6,030 nucleotides of DNA, from assembly GCA_900551465.1 (NCBI GenBank), contig URWL01000138.1:1-6030 (forward strand), given 5' to 3'. The DNA is from an uncultured Blautia sp. (GTDB taxonomy: Bacteria > Bacillota > Clostridia > Lachnospirales > Lachnospiraceae). Position numbers and translations under genes: made by a program. This document shows, piece after piece, positions 1 through 5,411 of this stretch. The notes under the pieces are model-generated. The model saw only the letters and a program-made list of their open reading frames with translations, made no database searches and was not told where the DNA came from. The stretch's first letter is position 1; each line of letters opens with the position of its first letter.

Positions 1-609
1 ATGCTATGTGCGATTACTTATGTCACTATGGTTGTTGGCAGGATTCCTATTATTCTATTCTTAAAGTATGACCCATCAGATGTTATTGTAACTTTAGGTG
101 GTTTTATTTGGGGGCCGATGACTTCCTGCATTGTATCTGTTATTGTAGCAACCCTTGAAATGATTACAGTAAGCGATACCGGAATATTAGGTTGTATTAT
201 GAATATCGTACAAACACTATCTTTTGCGTGTACGGCATCTGTCATTTACAAAAAAAAGCACACTTTATCTGGTGCAGTGATTGGTCTGGCATCGGGATGG
301 CTAATAACGGTTATCGTTATGCTGTTGTGGAACTATTTGGTAACGCCGCTTTATATGGGGTATCCAAGAGAAGCAGTTGTAGAATTGTTACTTCCTGCCT
401 TTCTTCCATTTAACTTATTGAAAGGTGGGTTAAATGCGTCCATTACATTTTTACTGTATAAGCCCATAGTTACCGCTTTGAGAAAAAACGGATATGTTGC
501 TACTTTGGAAAATGAAGCAAGACAAAAGCATACTGGTCTGCTTATACTGGCAAGTTTTATAATAGTAACTTGTGTTTTGATTATCCTGTCAATGAATGGG
601 ATTATATGA
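1..609 (+). CDS. ribU: RibU-like riboflavin ECF-transporter S component (5' end probably outside window)
   Basis: This is the membrane substrate-binding subunit of an energy-coupling-factor transporter, predicted to bind riboflavin. It would need the shared EcfA/EcfA'/EcfT module, which is not in this window. The 202 visible residues are almost all hydrophobic. Five or six membrane segments can be seen, at about residues 1-19, 28-55, 60-83, 88-118, 128-157 and 178-200. The KYDPSD motif (residues 22-27) after the first helix and the PFNLLKGGLN stretch near 136 are hallmarks of the RibU group. The reading frame is open at base 1, and the first residues resemble the middle of helix 1 in homologues, so the true start is probably 10-20 codons upstream. 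The stop overlaps the start region of the downstream flavin kinase gene, which supports riboflavin as substrate and implies cotranscription. Another vitamin S component is possible but less likely. Confidence 0.85.
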   Translation: MLCAITYVTMVVGRIPIILFLKYDPSDVIVTLGGFIWGPMTSCIVSVIVATLEMITVSDTGILGCIMNIVQTLSFACTASVIYKKKHTLSGAVIGLASGWLITVIVMLLWNYLVTPLYMGYPREAVVELLLPAFLPFNLLKGGLNASITFLLYKPIVTALRKNGYVATLENEARQKHTGLLILASFIIVTCVLIILSMNGII

Positions 610-613
610 GGAG
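608..613 (+). promoter_or_regulatory. Ribosome binding site of the flavokinase fusion gene
   Basis: GAGGAG overlaps the ribU stop codon (607-609) and sits four bases before ATG 618. It favours 618 over the in-frame ATG at 606. Because it lies within the end of ribU, translation of the two genes is probably coupled. Confidence 0.6.
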
Positions 614-617
614 CAAA

Positions 618-1310
618 ATGAAAGAAAATATAAATAAGCCTATTTATACACTAACGGGAATTGTTATACATGGTCGAGGTATTGGAAAGCATGTAGGGAC
701 ACCTACCGCAAACATAGAAATAGCAAAAAATACATTTTTGCCAAAGACAGGGGTGTATGTGGCAGATATTCTTTTAAGTGGCAAGATATATTATGGTGTT
801 ACCCATATTGGAACGCGCCCTACGCTTGACAATGATAGCTTTGTTTCAATCGAAACACATATTTTTGATTTTGATAAGGATATATATGGGTGTACGATAA
901 CTGTCAACCTATATAAGAAATTGAGGGAAGTTAGAAAATTTAATGAATTATCCCTGCTACTCGAACAAATTACAAATGACCGGATAATGGCACAAGAATT
1001 TTGGGGATTAAAGCAAACAAATCACACCTTACACATTGATATTAACCGGCATTGTGTAATATTAGAACAGCAGGAAGTTTATTTATCAACAAATGAATTT
1101 GAAGTCCTTTATTTGCTACTGCAATCTCCTCAAACCACATTCACAAAAGAACAGATTTATGAGCAGATTTGGCATGAACCTACAAATAACCATTTGCACG
1201 CAGTAGAAAACACGATTTTTCAAATACGGAAAAGGTTAAAACCTTATTGTAAGGGACATAGGTATATAAAAACAGTAATTGGCTATGGTTATAAATTTAA
1301 TTCCGAGTAA
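618..1310 (+). CDS. Riboflavin kinase fused to OmpR/PhoB-type winged-helix DNA-binding domain
   Basis: The 230-residue protein has two domains. Residues 9-125 form a bacterial flavokinase (riboflavin + ATP to FMN). The visible motifs are GRGIGK (19-24), GTPTANI (27-33, whose Thr/Asn bind Mg-ATP in this family), GVTHIGTRPT (60-69) and ETHIFDFD (79-86), which carries the presumed catalytic Glu79. The FAD-synthetase domain that precedes the kinase in RibF enzymes is absent. Residues 136-228 form a complete OmpR-type winged helix: an N-terminal strand region, LSTNEFEVLYLLL (156-168), a recognition helix around 194-208, and the wing hairpin ending VIGYGYKF. No receiver domain is present. I chose ATG 618 because GAGGAG (608-613) lies just ahead. 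ATG 606, which overlaps the ribU stop as ATGA, is in frame and would add four residues. Pairing with RibU suggests riboflavin capture. Regulation by the second domain is inference. Confidence 0.88.
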   Translation: MKENINKPIYTLTGIVIHGRGIGKHVGTPTANIEIAKNTFLPKTGVYVADILLSGKIYYGVTHIGTRPTLDNDSFVSIETHIFDFDKDIYGCTITVNLYKKLREVRKFNELSLLLEQITNDRIMAQEFWGLKQTNHTLHIDINRHCVILEQQEVYLSTNEFEVLYLLLQSPQTTFTKEQIYEQIWHEPTNNHLHAVENTIFQIRKRLKPYCKGHRYIKTVIGYGYKFNSE

Positions 1311-1327
1311 CAAACCCAGCCGAGCCA

Positions 1328-1364
1328 GTCAACGGCAAGTGAATGGGCTTCGCCCACCGTTGAC
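1328..1364. repeat. Two-tier hairpin (8-bp outer and 5-bp inner arms)
   Basis: Outer arms GTCAACGG (1328-1335) and CCGTTGAC (1357-1364) are perfectly complementary. They enclose an inner hairpin TGGGC-ttc-GCCCA (1344-1356), with an 8-base bulge at 1336-1343. No T-run follows, so it is not a typical intrinsic terminator. It may shape the leader transcript or act as a DNA structure. Confidence 0.7.
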
Positions 1365-1399
1365 AGCCCCGCCTGTCCTTGCTGGTGAGTAATCAAGGG

Positions 1400-1422
1400 G
1401 CGACAGCAAAAAGTGCTGCCGC
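1400..1422. repeat. Short hairpin before the sigma-like gene
   Basis: CAGCA (1404-1408) and TGCTG (1414-1418) pair around the loop AAAAG. After one mismatch the stem continues with GCG (1400-1402) and CGC (1420-1422). No T-run follows within the next ten bases. It lies about 20 bases before the Shine-Dalgarno sequence of the downstream gene. Confidence 0.5.
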
Positions 1423-1455
1423 TCTTTCCCATAATCGAAGAAAGGAGGATTTTCC

Positions 1456-1710
1456 ATGACTGAATACGAAGCCTATCAAGAACATATCCGCTATACCCAT
1501 GATACCTATTGCCGGATTGTTATTCGCCATGCGTCCTTTGACGCTGCCCGTATGCTGGCGGCGAGGTGGAAACGGGAAATCTCCCTTGAATACTTGACCG
1601 AAGAAAAGTTTGTCCCACTAAGCACCACAGACGAGTATTTTCAAGTGCCGGACTATGGCGAAACTTATCCGTTTTCCGGAATATATTCTAATTTTTCTAT
1701 TTGTGCATAA
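1456..1710 (+). pseudogene. Truncated sigma-factor-like gene of a Tn1549/Tn916-type element
   Basis: It starts at ATG 1456, with AAAGGAGG at 1441-1448 and a 7-base spacer, an excellent ribosome binding site. The first 73 residues match, from memory, the N-terminus of the small sigma-70-family regulators found near the regulatory/int end of Tn1549-like integrative conjugative elements. Recognisable parts are TEYEAYQEHIRYTHDTYC, the KREISLEYL stretch and a TTDEYF motif. Full-length relatives are roughly 140-150 residues and end in a helix-turn-helix (region 4-like). Here the match ends near Phe73 (about base 1674), and the last 11 residues read into unrelated AT-rich DNA before a stop at 1710. 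The DNA-binding part is missing, so it is probably non-functional. Its tail overlaps the converging gene on the other strand. Confidence 0.7.
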
Positions 1711-2717
1711 GTATATCTTCTCTTTCTTGCTTCACTATATGACAAAAGACCATATTCCGTTTTGTATGCCGGAATACGGTCTCTTTGCATCGCTTGTAAC
1801 GCTTCGATCATATTTTTATAATGATGCCTGGATTTATAAGCATCTATCTGTCCTCTTGTCATTCCTATGACAGCTGCAAAATCAGCCAGACTCTTATAAA
1901 ATGTTCCTTGAACCTTTAATCTCGGAATAAAGGCAAATACCTCTGTATCTGGCCATTTACATTCATCTCTCAACTGCTTTATCATCTGGAAGCATTTTAT
2001 AAAGGAATACTCAGGTTTATAACGCTGTTGCCCTTTTACCAGCGATTTAGAAATATGATATTCTCTACATAAAAAAGCAGCATTTTGGTACACTTTTCCT
2101 TCATATTCTACTTCATATCTTTTTCCATTGTTTCTAATTGGCAAATAGACTGCTTCTTCCAATGTTTTCCCATATTTCAAACGTTCAAAAACATTGCAGG
2201 GCTGCACCTGATATTTTGCACACAACTCTGTTAACGTATTATAAGTATTACCTTCAAAGTAAATCGGTTCTTTCTGCAACAGTTCCAATACAATTTCTTC
2301 TAACGTTGCTTTTCTTGTATAAGACCTAAATGTAATAGATGTTTCACGGATTCCAAAGGCTTCTGCCACCTCATACCTGCTTTGGTATTGCTTTCCCCAT
2401 AATGTAATCTTTTTCTCCTGGGCTTCTTTACAACTCTTTACTGCTTCTTCTACAGTTTTACACCTTTGCATGTAGTGTGACAATGAATTCCATGGCAAAC
2501 CATATTCTTCTGCTAATGCTTTGGGAGATCGATACAGCTTTCCATTGTATTCAAAAAGCCTTCCTCTCCCCCGCACATCATCGATGCACATCCGCATTGC
2601 TTCTTCCAGTGACCACCCCCGGTGCCGGAAAGAATAGATTCTCTCACGGTCAATTCCATATTCCTCTGCCATTTCTTTTATCGTTTCATATGTTTTCCCA
2701 TCATAGCAGTACGCCAT
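1665..2717 (-). CDS. Six-repeat helical-module protein, possibly DNA-binding; function unknown
   Basis: I do not recognise this 350-residue protein as a named family. It consists of six tandem modules of about 40 residues, beginning near residues 3, 55, 104, 152, 203 and 267, with spacers of 8-24 residues and a weaker seventh half-module after 318. Each module follows the pattern Y-x-G-K-x-Y-x-S, then a helix with LAEEYGI, a polar helix, and a G-x-(S/T)-LEEA ending. Similar single modules accompany phage and intron HNH nucleases, where they are thought to bind DNA. No nuclease motif, signal peptide or membrane segment is seen. I chose ATG 2717 because AGAGGTG (2724-2730) precedes it by six bases. 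GTG 2726 and ATG 2723 fall on that site. The last few codons (stop at 1665-1667) lie in the adjoining element fragment, so the natural C-terminus may be lost. Confidence 0.7.
   Translation of the reverse strand: MAYCYDGKTYETIKEMAEEYGIDRERIYSFRHRGWSLEEAMRMCIDDVRGRGRLFEYNGKLYRSPKALAEEYGLPWNSLSHYMQRCKTVEEAVKSCKEAQEKKITLWGKQYQSRYEVAEAFGIRETSITFRSYTRKATLEEIVLELLQKEPIYFEGNTYNTLTELCAKYQVQPCNVFERLKYGKTLEEAVYLPIRNNGKRYEVEYEGKVYQNAAFLCREYHISKSLVKGQQRYKPEYSFIKCFQMIKQLRDECKWPDTEVFAFIPRLKVQGTFYKSLADFAAVIGMTRGQIDAYKSRHHYKNMIEALQAMQRDRIPAYKTEYGLLSYSEARKRRYTYAQIEKLEYIPENG
1797..2711 (-). repeat. Six tandem protein-level modules of about 40 residues
   Basis: Residues 3-41, 55-93, 104-143, 152-190, 203-243 and 267-307 align by eye. 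The clearest copies are YDGKTY...AEEYGI...GWSLEEA, YNGKLY...AEEYGL...KTVEEA and FEGNTY...YGKTLEEA. Copies 5 and 6 are more diverged, losing the LEEA ending while keeping EGKVY or QGTFYKS at the start. The repeats are not evident at DNA level, so the duplications are old. Confidence 0.7.
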
Positions 2718-2723
2718 AGTCAT

Positions 2724-2730
2724 CACCTCT
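2724..2730 (-). promoter_or_regulatory. Ribosome binding site deciding the start of the six-repeat gene
   Basis: On the - strand AGAGGTG is followed by six bases and then ATG 2717. The nearer GTG 2726 and ATG 2723 overlap or abut this site, so they are unlikely starts. Confidence 0.55.
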
Positions 2731-2807
2731 TCTCTTTACCACACCAGTATACCCACTTATCGTAAAAAAGCTATTCGGACATACCACTAAAATATTACCT
2801 TTATACC

Positions 2808-2822
2808 TGTCTATTATAGACA
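2808..2822. promoter_or_regulatory. 15-bp perfect palindrome over the -10 box (candidate operator)
   Basis: TGTCTAT-T-ATAGACA has 7-bp arms with a single central base and contains the TATAAT of the divergently read promoter. This is the position expected for a dimeric repressor site. The repressor is unknown. Autoregulation by the six-repeat protein or control by the element are guesses. Confidence 0.45.
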
Positions 2823-2840
2823 ATAAAAAACCTGCTACAA
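2813..2840 (-). promoter_or_regulatory. Candidate promoter of the six-repeat gene
   Basis: On the - strand TTGTAG (2840-2835) is followed after 16 bases by a perfect TATAAT (2818-2813). This would leave a 5' leader of roughly 90 bases before ATG 2717. The -10 box lies inside a 15-bp palindrome, suggesting repression. Confidence 0.5.
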
Positions 2841-2940
2841 GGATGTCTTTCCTCATACCAGATATCAATACCTTCTTCCTACTCCATACACATTTTTTCT
2901 CATTACTTGTGTATCATGTACCTATATTGTCATGTAATCC

Positions 2941-2965
2941 TACTGTGTACACGCTATGTACAGTA
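2941..2965. repeat. Inverted repeat TACTGT/ACAGTA near the element edge
   Basis: TACTGT (2941-2946) and ACAGTA (2960-2965) are perfect 6-bp arms around 13 bases. Two direct copies of TCATGTA lie just upstream (2914-2920, 2930-2936). All sit within about 75 bp of the point where the ABC ATPase gene is broken, so they could be protein-binding sites at an element end. Function is unproven. Confidence 0.35.
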
Positions 2966-2977
2966 AGCACATGGGGT

Positions 2978-3484
2978 TCAGTTTACATCTGCCAGAAGAA
3001 TCGAAGGTTTTGCCATCAGCGCTCTTGCGATTGCCACCCGCTGCCGGCCTCCGCCGGACAGTTCATGGGGATACGCCGTAAGTCTGTCTTTGATCTGCAG
3101 CAATTCCGTGATCTCCTGAAAAAATACCGGATCCGGCCCGGAACCTGCCAGACTTAATGGAAACAAAATATTTTCCTGAATGTTAAGCGCAGGAATCAGG
3201 TTGAAATTCTGATACACAAACCCCACCTTGTTCCTGCGAAATACTGCAAGCTCCTTTTCCTTCAGACCAGACAGGTTTACACCGTCTACGATCACTTCCC
3301 CTTCATCGGGAATGTCCAGTCCGCCCATCATGTTCAAAAGAGTGGTCTTGCCGGAGCCAGAGGCTCCGATGATCGCGGTAAATTTGCCTTTTTCGATGGC
3401 AAGGTCAATGCCGTTTAACGCCTTTACCTGTCCCTCTCCTTTTCCATAGGTTTTATGCAGATTTTTTACAGTTAAAATATCCAC
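2978..3484 (-). pseudogene. Bce-like ABC-transporter ATPase, truncated in Walker B
   Basis: This is the N-terminal 166 residues of a lipoprotein/antimicrobial-peptide-type ABC ATPase (MacB/BceA/LolD group, normally about 225-255 residues). Intact parts are the Walker A GASGSGKTT (40-48), the Q-loop YQNF (91-94) and the signature LSGG (142-145, followed by GRQR rather than the common QQQR). The Walker B strand SILLAD is reached, but the expected EPTGNLD is replaced by VN and a stop. The catalytic Glu, D-loop and switch His are therefore absent, and the product cannot hydrolyse ATP normally. The start is taken as GTG 3484, because homologues begin with this xDILTVKNLHKTYG sequence and AGAGG lies eight bases ahead. 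The frame is open back to an ATG at 3574, giving an atypical basic extension. It lies downstream of, and codirectional with, a histidine kinase. The partner permease is not in the window. Confidence 0.85.
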
Positions 3485-3578
3485 TTCCTTTTCCTCTCTC
3501 CCTCTGTAGTTTCTATCTCTTATAGCATTCTCTGTCTTTACTGATCTCTTCCTTTTTTGGAAAGCGTTCACCATAGGA

Positions 3579-4601
3579 TCAGCTTAATAAATACACGGAA
3601 AAGGTCGTTCCCTCTCCCATTTTCGATTTCACGCTGATATATCCCTTTTGACGGTTGATAATGCCATTTGCCAGATACAGCCCAAGACCGACTCCTTCCT
3701 GCTGCGCGGCCTCCTCCGCCCTGTAAAACCGCTGAAAAACATCCTGATAATGGGCTTCCGGTATGCCCATTCCTGTATCCTTAATGTCAATGCGGGTATA
3801 AAACTGCCATGGTCGTACCATGATGGACACATGGCCGCCCGCCGGCGTATATTTCACAGCGTTATCCAAAATATTTCCCAGAGCCTCCGCCGTCCATTTC
3901 GTATCGTGCTGTACCGTAATCTCCGGATCGCATTCTACAGAAATCTCAATACCTTTCCCCTCTGCCTTGGCCCACACGGCACTCATTGCCTGTGCAATGG
4001 TTTCATGGAGCCGCCCTTCCACCGGATGCAGCACAAATGTCCCTGTTTCCAGTCTGGACATATGAATCAGAGACTGTATAAGGAAATCCAGCTTATCGAT
4101 CTGTTCTTCTAACGTTGTCAGAAATATCTGTCTTTTTTCTTCTGTAAGATTTGGCTTTTGCAGGATCCCGGAATACAGCTTCATATTTGCCACAGGAGTC
4201 TTTACCTGATGGGAAATATCACTGACAAGGCTCTGCAGGATCTCCTTGTCCTTCCGGCTCTGCATTCTTCCCTCCTGCATAATATCATAATACTGCAGAA
4301 GCTTTCCCTGCACCTTTGCAGTCAGGGAGTCTTCATAGGGCTGAAAATATTCCGGCTGACGTCCTGCAATAGCTGCATCCAGCGTCTCACAGATATCATC
4401 CGAAAACTGTTCGATCTGTCTCCTCTTTAATGCAGACCACAGAAAATTTAAGAGAACAATTCCCCCGCAGACTGCCAGAATCCCATAACGTACGGAAGCT
4501 CTCGGTACATACTCCCATAAAAGCCAGAACAAAAATCCCACAAGAACCGTACCTAATAAAAACAGAGCGGCAGACAGCCATCTTGTCTGTTTCTTTTTCA
4601 T
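3579..4601 (-). CDS. Sensor histidine kinase, intramembrane-sensing (BceS-like)
   Basis: This 340-residue membrane kinase has two N-terminal helices (about 9-29 and 38-57) separated by a loop of only about ten residues. There is no extracellular sensor domain, which is the layout of intramembrane-sensing kinases that usually receive their signal from a Bce-type transporter. The cytoplasmic part is complete: H-box SDISHQVKTP with phospho-acceptor His131, N-box EALGNILDN (Asn243/Asn247), G1 DTGMG (275-279), F-box FQRFYR (289-294) and G2 GVGLGL (303-308). The HQVKTP form of the H-box is typical of the Bce/Psd group. Its ATG overlaps the stop of the response regulator as ATGA (4598-4601), so translation is coupled. 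The transporter ATPase that follows is truncated, which should leave the kinase without its usual sensing partner unless another transporter serves. Confidence 0.92.
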   Translation of the reverse strand: MKKKQTRWLSAALFLLGTVLVGFLFWLLWEYVPRASVRYGILAVCGGIVLLNFLWSALKRRQIEQFSDDICETLDAAIAGRQPEYFQPYEDSLTAKVQGKLLQYYDIMQEGRMQSRKDKEILQSLVSDISHQVKTPVANMKLYSGILQKPNLTEEKRQIFLTTLEEQIDKLDFLIQSLIHMSRLETGTFVLHPVEGRLHETIAQAMSAVWAKAEGKGIEISVECDPEITVQHDTKWTAEALGNILDNAVKYTPAGGHVSIMVRPWQFYTRIDIKDTGMGIPEAHYQDVFQRFYRAEEAAQQEGVGLGLYLANGIINRQKGYISVKSKMGEGTTFSVYLLS

Positions 4602-5290
4602 TGTGCCTTTCCTTTCCAGATATACCCCATTCCCCGCACTGTCTGAATATAAGTGTGGGAAAAGTCTTCAATCTTGGTCCGCAGGCGGTTCATGGTTACC
4701 GTCAGTGTGTGATCGTCAATAAAGTTTCCATCGTTGTCCCATAGCCGTTCCAGCAGAATCTGTCTGGTAAGGATCTGACCTGAATTTTCTGTCAGGATCC
4801 GCAAAAGCTTATATTCATTCGGTGTAATAGACAGTGTTTCTCCATTCCGCTGTGCTGTCAGAGATCCAAAATCCAGTGTCAGAAACCCGTCGCTCCACTG
4901 CACATGATTTTTGGCAGCCTTCTGTCCCTGAGCGCGGCGCAGAGCTACTTCCACCCGTCGAAGAAGAATCTTCATATTAAAGGGCTTTGTTACATAATCC
5001 TCCGCTCCAAGATCAAATCCATCCAGAACATTCTGCTCCAGATCATTGGCAGTCAGAAATATCACAGGAAGTTCCGGGTACATGGTTTTAATCTCCCTGC
5101 ACAGATCAAAACCGTTTCCGTCCGGAAGATTTACATCCAGAAGCACCAGATCCAATTCACTGTTTTTCAGCAGCTGACGGGTTTTCTGACAGTTAAACGC
5201 TGCCATAGAAAGATATCCTTCCGTATCCAATTCAAAACAAAGACCTGTGCTTAATGCCAGGTCGTCTTCTACTACTAATATTTTTTTCAT
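4598..5290 (-). CDS. OmpR-family response regulator
   Basis: This 230-residue two-domain regulator works with the overlapping kinase gene. The receiver domain (1-120) has the acidic pair Asp9/Asp10, phospho-acceptor Asp52 in LLDVNLPDG, Thr80 and Lys102 in the TKPF motif. The winged-helix output domain (about 130-228) includes the ITPNEYKLL segment, the recognition-helix region DDHTLTVTMNRLRTKI and the wing ending VRGMGYIW. All key residues are present, so it looks functional. It starts at ATG 5290, preceded by AGAGGG (5300-5295). It is the first gene of the three-gene operon with the kinase and ATPase. By analogy with BceR it would activate the transporter genes in response to peptide antibiotics, but no target operator is recognised here. 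Confidence 0.95.
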   Translation of the reverse strand: MKKILVVEDDLALSTGLCFELDTEGYLSMAAFNCQKTRQLLKNSELDLVLLDVNLPDGNGFDLCREIKTMYPELPVIFLTANDLEQNVLDGFDLGAEDYVTKPFNMKILLRRVEVALRRAQGQKAAKNHVQWSDGFLTLDFGSLTAQRNGETLSITPNEYKLLRILTENSGQILTRQILLERLWDNDGNFIDDHTLTVTMNRLRTKIEDFSHTYIQTVRGMGYIWKGKAQ

Positions 5291-5320
5291 GCTTCCCTCT
5301 CATGCAAAATTATTGTCTTA

Positions 5321-5349
5321 ATTATATCAAAAATTCCAAATTTTGTATA
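5321..5349 (-). promoter_or_regulatory. Promoter of the two-component operon
   Basis: On the - strand a perfect TATAAT (5326-5321) is preceded by TGA, forming an extended -10 (TGnTATAAT). After 17 bases upstream lies TATACA (5349-5344), four of six matches to the -35 consensus. The start point would fall near 5313, giving a short leader before ATG 5290. The whole region between dapL and the regulator (5291-5411) is AT-rich, and I see no strong terminator for dapL in it. Confidence 0.65.
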
Positions 5350-5411
5350 GAACAGCACTGACAAAAACTATGCAATTTTTACAGAAGGATTGTTTTTCAG
5401 GCCTCAACTGC

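Larger units (their letters stand above)
1311..1455 (+). other. GC-rich leader of the integrative-element backbone, with two hairpins
   Basis: This 145-bp stretch between the flavokinase fusion and the sigma-like gene holds no convincing gene. It turns abruptly GC-rich (66 of the first 110 bases) directly after the kinase stop codon, against about 35% in the kinase gene. It contains two strong inverted repeats, listed separately, and the ribosome binding site of the next gene. The text resembles, from memory, the conserved segment ahead of the sigma-like gene in Tn1549-type elements. I take base 1311 as roughly the edge between cargo and element backbone. Confidence 0.55.
2727..2977. other. 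AT-rich intergenic region, no gene seen
   Basis: The 250 bases between the six-repeat gene and the broken ATPase hold the promoter and palindrome noted above. They also hold a cluster of short repeats at 2914-2965 (TCATGTA twice, 16 bases apart, and TACTGT...ACAGTA arms). I see no convincing coding frame. The + strand frame from 2843 has no ribosome binding site and runs antisense into the ATPase gene. Confidence 0.5.

Noticed and set aside
618..1310. Interpretation as archaeal-type RbkR (CTP-dependent kinase with HTH).
   Set aside because: The kinase has bacterial RibF-type motifs (GTPTANI, ETHIFDFD), and the DNA-binding domain is C-terminal and OmpR-like, so it is not that family.
1360..1390. 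A perfect TTGACA (1360-1365) that might be a -35 box for the sigma-like gene.
   Set aside because: No acceptable -10 box lies 15-19 bases downstream (TGGTGA or similar only), and the hexamer is part of the hairpin's right arm.
2843..3157. A + strand open frame of about 104 codons.
   Set aside because: It has no ribosome binding site, a composition unlike protein-coding sequence, and its second half is antisense to the well-supported ATPase gene.
3648..4112. A long + strand open frame (154 codons).
   Set aside because: It is antisense to the histidine kinase, whose motifs leave no doubt about the coding strand.
3579..5290. Identification of the two-component pair as VanR/VanS linked to a Tn1549-type vanB cluster.
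   Set aside because: The kinase lacks the extracellular sensor domain of VanS(B) and is followed by a Bce-like ATPase rather than van genes. The block also lies outside the element fragment.
5340..5411. A possible intrinsic terminator for dapL (A-run and T-run around 5362-5380).
   Set aside because: The arms are only five A/T pairs with no GC stem, too weak to call a terminator.
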